NCBI RefSeq assembly: GCF_900110605.1
Contig: NZ_FOFI01000001.1
Coordinates: 806,001-870,000, forward strand
DNA from: Epilithonimonas lactis
GTDB lineage: Bacteria > Bacteroidota > Bacteroidia > Flavobacteriales > Weeksellaceae
Reading direction: 5' to 3'
DNA length: 64,000 bases
Below the pieces are notes generated by a model that ran no database searches, had not been told where the DNA came from, and saw only the letters and a program-made list of their open reading frames with translations. A program made the translations under genes and the position numbers. Positions 42,197 to 49,650 of this stretch are shown piece by piece. Position 1 is the stretch's first letter; each line of letters opens with the position of its first letter.

Positions 42197-43027
42197 TTAA
42201 TTCACCGTCGGATAAGTTACGGCGTTTGTAAGATCCAAAGGATTGTAGCTCTTCAAAATATGCTCCTGCATTACCTTTGCCATTTCCTTGAATTGGTCTT
42301 TGCTCGTGATCTTCTTTCCGCCCACTTGGAAAGTTCCTGGTGGTACATCATCGAACTTCTCTCGTAGATCTTTCATCGGATCGTTGTAGAACTTCAGCAT
42401 TTGCTTGTGCATATCTTCGATCTTGACATTCAGAGGTTTCTTGCCTGCGAAAGCTTCTAAGAAATCTGAGGTGTCGTAGGTCTTTTCTATTTTCTGACTT
42501 TTGATCAATTTAAATATAAAGTTATCCTTACTGTCATTCATTTCAAAGATCAAACCTGGCAAACCTCGGAATTTGTAAGGTCCTTCTGAGATGTTGACAT
42601 CTTTGGCAAACCAAGCGGTCCATTCTCTACCTCCGAAATTGGTCGTTGCTTTTTGCAAAGTGTACTGTCCAGAAGTCTTGGTCTCGTTTTCCAGTTTCCA
42701 ATCCATTTTGTCGGTGGTTTGGTAGGAGAAATAGTCCATCATCATTTCGTAATTGGTATTCTGATAAGAGTTTTTCTTCCTGGTGATGACAGGCGCGCCG
42801 GTCCAATTGTAATTGCGACCTCCTTTTTTATTAATGGAATCATTCAAAACACTTTCGTAATCGTAGAACTTGACATCAGTTGGATTGATGTCCAAAGCCA
42901 TATTGGTCTTTCTGTATTCTGTGGATTCGGAATTGGGCTTGAATTGATATTCGTAAATGAATCGGTGTGTTTGAGCTTTTGATAATGTGGTGAAAAATAC
43001 CAAAAGAAAAAAAGTATAGATTTTCAT
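42197..43027 (-). CDS. GLPGLI-family secreted protein
   Basis: 276 residues. The signal peptide ends at about LSKAQ. The defining GLPGLIFEMND box lies at about residues 155-165, preceded by WTAWFAKDVNISEGPYKF. The family is abundant in Bacteroidota, exported and often in many paralogs; its role is unknown, and links to oligopeptide handling have been suggested only loosely. It is transcribed alone. The 255-base spacer upstream of 42197 holds nothing recognisable. Confidence 0.92.
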   Translation of the reverse strand: MKIYTFFLLVFFTTLSKAQTHRFIYEYQFKPNSESTEYRKTNMALDINPTDVKFYDYESVLNDSINKKGGRNYNWTGAPVITRKKNSYQNTNYEMMMDYFSYQTTDKMDWKLENETKTSGQYTLQKATTNFGGREWTAWFAKDVNISEGPYKFRGLPGLIFEMNDSKDNFIFKLIKSQKIEKTYDTSDFLEAFAGKKPLNVKIEDMHKQMLKFYNDPMKDLREKFDDVPPGTFQVGGKKITSKDQFKEMAKVMQEHILKSYNPLDLTNAVTYPTVN

Positions 43028-43042
43028 AGTTTATGATTATTT

Positions 43043-43070
43043 ATCATTTGACAATTATCATTTATAAATC
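43043..43070. repeat. Degenerate heptanucleotide tract (ATCAAYY word), four units
   Basis: The units ATCATTT, GACAATT, ATCATTT and ATAAATC lie 15 bases upstream of the minus-strand GLPGLI gene. Confidence 0.55.
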
Positions 43071-43084
43071 TTGGAAGAACTAGA

Positions 43085-43123
43085 GGAAAAGCGGAAACTC
43101 TTTACAGTTTTTGACCCGCTTTT
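43085..43123 (-). terminator. Probable hairpin terminator after the PspC gene
   Basis: GAAAAGCGG (43085-43093) pairs with CCGCTTTTC (43115-43123), and an inner AAACT/AGTTT can extend it. It lies 21 bases past the PspC stop codon. The following T run is short, so confidence is moderate. Confidence 0.5.
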
Positions 43124-43144
43124 CGACTAATCCACTCTCAATTT

Positions 43145-44869
43145 TTATTTAGTTTTGATATTGATCTCTTTCTTGCCATCTTTGATGTTGATGTTAAGGT
43201 CTTCAATCGATTTCTTAACTTTCTCATCAATTTTTAGTCTTTCCAAAACCACGTCTGCAGAATCTTTGGAGTAATATTTTCCATTGATCTTCACACTGTC
43301 ATTCTCATCAGAATTGTACTCAATTGTAGTTCCGTTGATGTTGATCTTGTTTTTCTCAACGGTGATTCCGCTGTTGTTATGATTGTCAGAATCGTTGTCA
43401 TCATCGTCGTTATCATCGCTGACATTGACCTGATATTCTTTTTCATTGATGACTTTCGTATTTCTAGGAACTACAAGTTCATAATCCAATCTGTAATTTC
43501 TGAAACGGTATTCGTAAGGATACTCGAAGTAGTTTGGAAGGATGATTCTGTTTCCAACGATTTCTACAGGCACTCTCATTTTCAGAGGCTGGTTGTAACC
43601 ATCAGCTTCTCTTTTTACGATCAGATATGGCGTTTTGATGTCATCTTTTCTCGTGATCTCTACGTGAGGATAATCCTTTTTATAGATCTTTGATTTGTCA
43701 GAATAGATATTATTGAAGTACGTTTTGAAGTTCTCAGGAATGTCCACCTTTTTGCTATCGATGTAGATCGTGTCAATTGCATTTGGAGCGCTGATTGAGA
43801 TGTTCTCATAATCTTCATTTTCTCCACTGTAAGCAAAGTTGAACCTTGAAGCATTCGCCGCTAATACGCCAACCAAAACTAACCAGATGATCCCCAATGT
43901 TCCCAAAACAGGTCCTACATAGTTGAATTTCGTCTTCGGAGAGAATAATTTGATCGATAATAATAAGAACGCAACACCGAAGATAATCGTTGGTAAAGCT
44001 GCGATCGCTAAGATCAAATAGCCCATATTGTTTTCCTCAAGATAGAATCCAAGGTTGTTGTCTATCCCGAATTTTCCAGATCCATAAGCAAAAGTCATTG
44101 CGAAAAGTCCGATGAAGCAACCTGCAGCCATCAATGCCAACCAAACGGCAAGACAATATTTAAGGATTTTCAGGATCGTGTCACCAGCTGAACCAATCTT
44201 TGGTTTGTTCTCTGTGTAGATCTCGCCTGCTCTGGTCGTAGTTTCATTAGCAAACTGAACGATTTTTCCAGATTCTTCCTTTAGATTGTCGAAGTTCAAA
44301 GGTTTTCCTTTCATTTTCAAAAAATCTGAAGCTGATTCTGCTTTTGGCAAAACCGCCCAAAGGATAAAGTACAAGATCACCACTAGGAAAGAAGATCCTG
44401 GCGCTACCCAAAGGAAAAGAAATGCACCGATCCAGATCAATCTCATCCAGCTGATCTCCATTCCGAAATAAGCCGCCAAACCTGCACAAACACCTGCTAT
44501 CTTTTGTTTCTCGGGATCACGGAACAATTGCTTTTGAGAATTGCTGCTGTAAGAGAATGTTCCAGAAGTTTTAGATTGTTTCTGTTTGCCTTCTGAGAAG
44601 TAAGCTTCCTCTTGTTCGTCAATTTGTTCAGGCGTTCCAATTTGAGCAATCACTCTCTCAACATCAGAATCATTGATCACCTCTCTCTTTCCAAGTGTTT
44701 CTTTGAAGATCTCCACCATTCTGATCTCGATGTCGTTCATCACTTCATCTGCTTCAGCGGCGTCTAGAGAATTTCTAAGAGCATTCAGATAATCGCTTAA
44801 TTTTATGTAAGCCAGCTCGTCTATCGTAAAGGAAAAACCAGCGAGTGCTATAGATAATGTCTTGTTCAT
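43145..44869 (-). CDS. PspC-domain membrane protein with Asp-rich C-terminal region
   Basis: 574 residues from the ATG at 44869. The N-terminal 90 residues are a helical HAAS/DUF1700-like part (DELAYIKLSDYLNALRNSLD, DSDVERVIAQIG). The PspC domain follows at about 114-175 with DPEKQKIAGVCAGLAAYFG. Then come three or four membrane segments up to about residue 360 and a soluble domain. It contains an Asp/Asn-rich linker (DDNDDDDNDSDNHNN) and repeats of a KINGKYYSKDS-like type. It is likely an envelope stress or membrane-shaping protein. The PadR repressor gene ends five bases upstream, a common pairing. Confidence 0.9.
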   Translation of the reverse strand: MNKTLSIALAGFSFTIDELAYIKLSDYLNALRNSLDAAEADEVMNDIEIRMVEIFKETLGKREVINDSDVERVIAQIGTPEQIDEQEEAYFSEGKQKQSKTSGTFSYSSNSQKQLFRDPEKQKIAGVCAGLAAYFGMEISWMRLIWIGAFLFLWVAPGSSFLVVILYFILWAVLPKAESASDFLKMKGKPLNFDNLKEESGKIVQFANETTTRAGEIYTENKPKIGSAGDTILKILKYCLAVWLALMAAGCFIGLFAMTFAYGSGKFGIDNNLGFYLEENNMGYLILAIAALPTIIFGVAFLLLSIKLFSPKTKFNYVGPVLGTLGIIWLVLVGVLAANASRFNFAYSGENEDYENISISAPNAIDTIYIDSKKVDIPENFKTYFNNIYSDKSKIYKKDYPHVEITRKDDIKTPYLIVKREADGYNQPLKMRVPVEIVGNRIILPNYFEYPYEYRFRNYRLDYELVVPRNTKVINEKEYQVNVSDDNDDDDNDSDNHNNSGITVEKNKININGTTIEYNSDENDSVKINGKYYSKDSADVVLERLKIDEKVKKSIEDLNINIKDGKKEINIKTK

Positions 44870-44874
44870 AATAA

Positions 44875-45210
44875 TTAGTTTTGAGAGTTTGAGATAATTT
44901 GGTTGACAGAATCTGTCAGTTCTTGCCAAGTGGTTTGCAGTTCAGCGAGGAAGAGGCTTCCTTTTTCCGTGATCTGGTAGTACTTTCTTGGCGGTCCGCT
45001 TGTGGATTCTTCCCATCTGTAAGCGAGGAATTCGCCATTTTTCAATCTTGTAAGGAGCGGATAAAGCGTTCCTTCCACTACATCCAGTCTTCCTTTTTTG
45101 AGAGATTCTATCAGGTCGGAAACGTACATTTCACGTTGTTGAATAAGACTCAAAATACAGAATTCCAGAATTCCTTTGCGCATCTGCGCCTTTGTGTTCT
45201 CGGTATTCAT
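44875..45210 (-). CDS. PadR-family transcriptional regulator
   Basis: 111 residues, a winged helix with a short C-terminal helix. Family marks are KGILEFCILSLIQQREMYVSDLI and DVVEGTLYPLLTRLKNGEFL, then RKYYQITEKGSLFL. It should bind DNA as a dimer and probably controls its own operon with the PspC gene. A palindrome overlaps its likely promoter at 45345-45358. Its inducer is unknown. Confidence 0.94.
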   Translation of the reverse strand: MNTENTKAQMRKGILEFCILSLIQQREMYVSDLIESLKKGRLDVVEGTLYPLLTRLKNGEFLAYRWEESTSGPPRKYYQITEKGSLFLAELQTTWQELTDSVNQIISNSQN

Positions 45211-45232
45211 ATTAATTGTTTGGTTTTTTTAA

Positions 45233-45267
45233 TTCAAAATTTAAAGTTCAAGATTCAATATTTAACT
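45233..45267. repeat. Degenerate heptanucleotide tract (TTCAARA word), five units
   Basis: The units TTCAAAA, TTTAAAG, TTCAAGA, TTCAATA and TTTAACT lie in the likely 5' leader of the PadR gene. They are followed by TCTTCAGACTT, as in the tract at 35388. Confidence 0.6.
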
Positions 45268-45323
45268 TCTTCAGACTTCCGTCTTTCAAGCTCAAAAAAA
45301 AGTCTTTCTTTAACTTTACATTG

Positions 45324-45358
45324 CAAAGATATGTAAACTAAAAGGTATTGTGCAATAC
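45324..45358 (-). promoter_or_regulatory. PadR operon promoter and candidate operator
   Basis: On the minus strand the -7 box TATCTTTG is at 45324-45331. Upstream of it lies the perfect palindrome GTATTGTGCAATAC (45345-45358), which covers the -33 region and includes TTG about 21 bases from the -7 box. A dimeric PadR bound here would block polymerase. The palindrome is seen; its use as the operator is inferred. Confidence 0.5.
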
Positions 45359-45609
45359 AAAGTACCAAATATTTTTAAAATTAATATTTAAAGTATTGAT
45401 AATCAATTGTAAAATTTCATTATTGGATTTTGAGTAATTTTTAATTGAGCAATAATTCAAGCTTTTGTTGATACTTGAAGCTTAAAAACTGATAGAGTTT
45501 TGAAATTTATATCTTAAAAAAAATACCTTTTTCTGAAAATTAATTTTTAATGAAACTTCAAGAATTTGATTGATTTATAAAATAAAATAATTATTTAACC
45601 CGAAATTAC

Positions 45610-45639
45610 TTGCATATTAAAAACACTTTTCTATTTTTG
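45610..45639 (+). promoter_or_regulatory. Promoter of the thr leader-thrA unit
   Basis: TTG (45610-45612), a 19-base spacer and TATTTTTG (45632-45639) fit the Bacteroidota promoter. The leader peptide starts 22 bases downstream. Confidence 0.75.
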
Positions 45640-45661
45640 TAACAGAATTAAGAATAAAGAA

Positions 45662-45733
45662 ATGAATTTAACAATCACAACAACGATTTCTACAACGACT
45701 ACAACAGTATGTCGCGGAAAGGTCTGTATGTGA
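45662..45733 (+). CDS. thrL: Thr-rich leader peptide controlling thrA
   Basis: A 23-codon frame ends at TGA. Nine residues are Thr and two are Ile, concentrated in TITTTISTTTTTV. It is too small for ordinary gene finding. It sits between a consensus promoter and a strong terminator hairpin just before the aspartokinase-homoserine dehydrogenase gene, the same layout as the enterobacterial thr leader. Ribosome stalling at Thr or Ile codons should relieve termination. The peptide and hairpin are seen directly; the regulation is inferred by analogy. Confidence 0.88.
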   Translation: MNLTITTTISTTTTTVCRGKVCM

Positions 45734-45760
45734 AATTGAAAAATAATAACAATATAAAAA

Positions 45761-45794
45761 AGCCTTTCTGAATTTTCCAGAAAGGCTTTTTTTA
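45761..45794 (+). terminator. Attenuator hairpin of the thr leader
   Basis: A perfect 10-bp stem, AGCCTTTCTG (45761-45770) with CAGAAAGGCT (45778-45787), followed by seven T. It lies 22 bases before the thrA start and must be bypassed for thrA expression. Confidence 0.88.
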
Positions 45795-45815
45795 TTTAAA
45801 ATAACTACAATACAA

Positions 45816-48260
45816 ATGAAAGTATTAAAATTTGGAGGAACTTCAGTCGGAAGTTTGGAAGCATTGAAGAATGTAAAATCAATCGTTGAAAAAGAATTCA
45901 ATGAAAATGAACCTTTGATTGTGGTTTGTTCCGCGTTTTCAGGAATTACAAACTCGCTTTTGTTGTCCGCGGAAGAGGCGTTGCTACAAAATGATTTCTC
46001 AGAGATATTGAAAGTCGCAGAAGAAAAACATTATCAAATCATCTCAGGGTTGTTGCCAAGAACTTCTCAGAATCCTTTGTTGATGATGGTCAAAGTGAGT
46101 TTTAATGAGATTGAAGATATTCTTTTCAGTGTCAAAAACTTGGGCGAATTATCAGGCAGAATCAAAGATAGATTGTTGGCTTACGGCGAACAAATGTCCA
46201 GTAAAATCATCGCAACATATCTTCAATCAGAGAATTTCCCTGCGAACTACAAAGACTCGAGAGAACTGATTGTCACAGATTCGAACTTCGGAAATGCGTC
46301 CGTCGATTTCATCAAAACCAATGAAAATCTAAAGAATTGGAATCCTGAAAATCAAATTTATGTAGTAACAGGTTTCATTTCGCAAGATAAAAATCAAGAT
46401 ACGACAACACTTGGAAGAGGCGGTTCGGATTATACTTCAGCGATTTTAGGCTCAGGTTTGAGAGCTAAAGAAATCCAGATTTGGACAGACGTTGATGGTT
46501 TTATGACAGCTGACCCAAGATTGGTAAAGAATGCTTTTTCTCAACCGGAACTCAGTTATCAGGAAGCGATGGAAATGTCTTATTTCGGCGCAAAAGTCAT
46601 CTATCCGCCAACGATGATTCCGGCTATCGAAAGTCAAATTCCGATTTATATCAAGAATACTTTCAACCCGGAAAATCCAGGAACTTTGATTCAACAAAAA
46701 TCCGAAGTTTCAAAAGGTCTAATCAAGGGAATTGTCTCCATTGAGAAAACTTGTCTCGTCAATATCACCGGAAACGGAATGATTGGAATGAAAGGTTTCA
46801 GCGGAAGATTGTTCAATGCTTTGGCAAAATATGACGTCAATGTCATCTTGATTACGCAGGCGAGTTCGGAACACAGCATTTCTTTTGTGGTCAATTTTAA
46901 TGATGAGAAAAAAGCCGAAAAAGCCATCCGGGAAGAATTTGAATTTGAAATCAATGCTAACAAAATCGATGAACCGCAATTCGATAATGAGCTCAGTATT
47001 CTCTCAGTTGTCGGCGAGAATATGAAAAAAACGAGAGGCATCAGCGGTAAATTTTTTAGTGCTTTAGGCAAAAATGGAATTAATATTATCGCCATTGCAC
47101 AAGGTTCTTCCGAGCTCAATATTTCTGCTGTCATTGAAAGAAATGAACTCTCAAAAGCTTTGAATGTTGTCCACGATTCGCTGTTACTTTCGCCAGTTAA
47201 AACCTTCAATGTGATGTTCGCTGGAACAGGAAATATTGGTAAAGAACTCTTCAAACAACTGAAAAGAGAAGAAGAAAATCTGGAGAAAAATCACCAAATC
47301 AAAATCAATGTTATAGGCGTAACCAACAGCCGACAAATGATTATTTCAGAAAATGAAACTTTGAATTTTGACTTAAATGAAATTTTAGATAAAAATTTAG
47401 AAAATTCTAATTTAAAATATTTTATAAATTCTATTTCAAGTAAAAATTTACCTAATTTGGTTTTCGTAGATAATACTTCGAGTGAAGATGTGGTGAGCTA
47501 TTATCCACAGTTTTTTGAGAATAATATTTCAATTGTGACTTGCAACAAAAAAGGAAATTCTTCGGCTTACGAGCAGTACAGCAAGTTCAAAAGATTGGCA
47601 AAAAAAAACAACGTCAGTTTCCTATATGAAACAAATGTTGGCGCCGGACTTCCAATAATCAAAACGTTGAACGACCTTTGGATTTCTGGAGACGAAATTC
47701 TAAAAATCGAAGCCATTTTATCAGGAACCATTTCTTACATTTTCAATAATTATGTTGGCGATAAGACCTTTGCAGAGGTCGTAAGAACAGCGCAAGAATT
47801 AGGTTACACAGAACCCGACCCAAGAGACGATTTGAACGGAATGGATTTCTCCAGAAAGATGCTGATTCTTGGAAGAGAAATTGGCTTACCTTTGGAAATG
47901 TCCGATGTCAACATCAAAGATTTTCTTCCGGAAGCTTGCCTCAAAGCAGATTCGATTCCGAGTTTTTATGCAGAGTTGGAAAAGAACGAACCTTACTTTT
48001 CATCATTCAAAAATGAAGCAGAAAGTTCTGGTCAAAAACTTAGACTAATCGGAATTTTGGAAGACGGAAAAATCAACATCGAAGTCAAAATGGTTGATGC
48101 CAATCACGCATTCTACGGACTTTCAGGAAGCGATAATATCATTTCATTCACCACTTCAAGGTACAAAAACACGCCATTGGTGGTCAAAGGTCCAGGCGCC
48201 GGCGCAGAAGTTACCGCCGCAGGTGTTTTCGCAGATTTGGTAAGAGTTACGGCTCAATAA
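45816..48260 (+). CDS. thrA: Bifunctional aspartokinase / homoserine dehydrogenase
   Basis: 814 residues. The N-terminal kinase (about 1-300) starts KVLKFGGTSVGS and has TTLGRGGSDYTSAILG. Two ACT-type regulatory parts (about 315-455) follow, with GMIGMKGFSGRLFNALAKY and MKKTRGISGKFFSAL. The dehydrogenase domain starts with the NAD(P) loop VMFAGTGNIGKELF near 470; its signature GTISYIFNN and DPRDDLNGMDFSRKMLILG are complete. The protein makes aspartyl phosphate and later homoserine. The ACT parts suggest feedback control by threonine. The operon continues with thrB and thrC. Confidence 0.97.
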   Translation: MKVLKFGGTSVGSLEALKNVKSIVEKEFNENEPLIVVCSAFSGITNSLLLSAEEALLQNDFSEILKVAEEKHYQIISGLLPRTSQNPLLMMVKVSFNEIEDILFSVKNLGELSGRIKDRLLAYGEQMSSKIIATYLQSENFPANYKDSRELIVTDSNFGNASVDFIKTNENLKNWNPENQIYVVTGFISQDKNQDTTTLGRGGSDYTSAILGSGLRAKEIQIWTDVDGFMTADPRLVKNAFSQPELSYQEAMEMSYFGAKVIYPPTMIPAIESQIPIYIKNTFNPENPGTLIQQKSEVSKGLIKGIVSIEKTCLVNITGNGMIGMKGFSGRLFNALAKYDVNVILITQASSEHSISFVVNFNDEKKAEKAIREEFEFEINANKIDEPQFDNELSILSVVGENMKKTRGISGKFFSALGKNGINIIAIAQGSSELNISAVIERNELSKALNVVHDSLLLSPVKTFNVMFAGTGNIGKELFKQLKREEENLEKNHQIKINVIGVTNSRQMIISENETLNFDLNEILDKNLENSNLKYFINSISSKNLPNLVFVDNTSSEDVVSYYPQFFENNISIVTCNKKGNSSAYEQYSKFKRLAKKNNVSFLYETNVGAGLPIIKTLNDLWISGDEILKIEAILSGTISYIFNNYVGDKTFAEVVRTAQELGYTEPDPRDDLNGMDFSRKMLILGREIGLPLEMSDVNIKDFLPEACLKADSIPSFYAELEKNEPYFSSFKNEAESSGQKLRLIGILEDGKINIEVKMVDANHAFYGLSGSDNIISFTTSRYKNTPLVVKGPGAGAEVTAAGVFADLVRVTAQ

Positions 48261-48315
48261 TCATAAAAGATAAACGATAATTGTTAGTTGATTTCAATTC
48301 ATCGTTTTAATAAAT

Positions 48316-48343
48316 ATCATTTATCACTCATCATTTATCAATT
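48316..48343. repeat. Degenerate heptanucleotide tract (ATCAAYY word), four units
   Basis: The units ATCATTT, ATCACTC, ATCATTT and ATCAATT end six bases before the thrB start codon. Confidence 0.7.
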
Positions 48344-48349
48344 ATAAAA

Positions 48350-49279
48350 ATGGATTCTATAAAAGTTTTCGCTCCCGCAACAGTCGCCAACGTCGTTTGT
48401 GGCTACGATATTCTCGGTTTCGCCATCGATGAACCAGGCGACGAAATCATCCTGACAAAAAACGATTTCAACAAAATCACCATCACAAAAATCGAAGGCG
48501 ACGGCGGAAAACTCCCCAAAAACCCAGAGAAAAATGTAGTTTCCCACGTCATCCGATTGTTCTTGGAAAAGGTAAATTCAACCCAAGGAATCGATATCGA
48601 GCTGTACAAAAAAATGCCACTCAACAGCGGAATGGGTTCCAGCGCAGCGAGCAGCGTAGCGGCTTTGGTCGCCATTAATGAATTGATGGGAAAGCCTTTT
48701 TCTCGTCAAGAATTGTTGCCACTCGCAATGGAAGGAGAACGAATCGCCTGCGGAAATGCCCACGCAGACAACGTTGCGCCGGCACTTTTGGGCGGAATGG
48801 TTTTGGTCAGAAGTTATGAACCTTTAGATGCTTTTAAATTGCCTTATCCAAAGGGTTTGTCGGTAGTTTCCGTTCATCCGCACGTAGACGTTCCGACAGG
48901 CGAAGCGAGAAAAATCATCAAGGAAAGAATCAGCCTGAAATCTGCCGTTCAGCAATGGGGAAATATCGCAGGATTGGTCGCCGGATTTTGCACCAACGAC
49001 CTTGGTTTGGTCAGCCGAAGTCTCGAGGACGTCATCATAGAGCCCGTTCGCGCGATGTTGATTCCATATTTTTACGAGATGAAACAACTCGCTTTGGACA
49101 ATGGCGCGATTGGTTTTGGGATTTCCGGTTCCGGTCCGTCGGTGTTTGCTTTGTGTGAAAAGAAAGATATTGCAGAAGTTATTTCATACAAAATCAAAGA
49201 ATTACTCAACCAAAAAAATATAGAAAGCGAATCATTCGTCACAAAAATCAACGACGAAGGCGCACGAGTGATTAATTAA
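48350..49279 (+). CDS. thrB: Homoserine kinase
   Basis: 309 residues, a GHMP kinase. It phosphorylates homoserine with ATP. It begins KVFAPATVANVVCGYDILG, the phosphate loop is PLNSGMGSSAASSVAAL near residues 90-106, and GFGISGSGPSVFALCE is the third GHMP motif. It lies 89 bases after thrA, separated by an ATCAAYY heptamer tract. Confidence 0.96.
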   Translation: MDSIKVFAPATVANVVCGYDILGFAIDEPGDEIILTKNDFNKITITKIEGDGGKLPKNPEKNVVSHVIRLFLEKVNSTQGIDIELYKKMPLNSGMGSSAASSVAALVAINELMGKPFSRQELLPLAMEGERIACGNAHADNVAPALLGGMVLVRSYEPLDAFKLPYPKGLSVVSVHPHVDVPTGEARKIIKERISLKSAVQQWGNIAGLVAGFCTNDLGLVSRSLEDVIIEPVRAMLIPYFYEMKQLALDNGAIGFGISGSGPSVFALCEKKDIAEVISYKIKELLNQKNIESESFVTKINDEGARVIN

Positions 49280-49285
49280 AATTAT

Positions 49286-49392
49286 TTGGGCAGCTATTTC
49301 CGCCTTCCGTTCCCAATCTTTTTTGCCGACGATTTCCCTTTCAAAAGAAATTTAGTCAAAGCAAAAAAGGATTTCCACTCAAGTCGGGCTGC
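49286..49392 (+). repeat. Dispersed repeat family A, copy A4 (long-loop type)
   Basis: Opens TTGGGCAGC and closes TCGGGCTGC. The arms are CAATCTTTTTTGC and GCAAAAAAGGATTTCC, and the loop of about 40 bases has GATTTCCCTTTCAAAAG. It begins six bases after the thrB stop codon. Confidence 0.82.
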
Positions 49393-49432
49393 AGATTCGT
49401 CGTTAAATCAAGATTTGTCCTGAAAACCAATA

Positions 49433-49508
49433 TTGTTATTCCGTAGGAAATCAATGTAGTAGTTTGACGAGGTCAATCTCAAAGGTCTAGATTCCTAAGG
49501 AATGACAA
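49433..49508 (+). repeat. Dispersed repeat family B, copy B3
   Basis: Left arm TTGTTATTCCGTAGGAA and right arm TTCCTAAGGAATGACAAA still pair with few mismatches. The interior differs from B1 and B4 except for short words. Confidence 0.7.
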
Positions 49509-49524
49509 AGGCTTTAAAGTTTTA

Positions 49525-49610
49525 TTCTTTGATGAGCGTAAGCGTCTTTGCGAACCTTAAATATTTTCAATAAGAATCAAAAAAATCTTAGCGGACTTTG
49601 CGTTAAAACC
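49525..49610 (+). repeat. Dispersed repeat family C, copy C2
   Basis: Contains GCGTCTTTGCGAACCTTAAA, TATTTTCAATAAG, AAAAAATCTTAGCGG and ACTTTGCGTT in the same order as copy C1. It ends 40 bases before the thrC start, much as C1 ends 51 before mvaD. Confidence 0.7.
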
Positions 49611-49618
49611 TTAAATCT

Positions 49619-49646
49619 ATCAACCAACAACCATTAACTATCAACC
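49619..49646. repeat. Degenerate heptanucleotide tract (ATCAACC word), four units
   Basis: The units ATCAACC, AACAACC, ATTAACT and ATCAACC end four bases before the thrC start codon. Confidence 0.68.
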
Positions 49647-49650
49647 AAAA

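Noticed and set aside
46691-47254. Minus-strand frame of 187 codons inside thrA
   Set aside because: It lies entirely within the complete, conserved aspartokinase-homoserine dehydrogenase gene and shows no protein-like features of its own.
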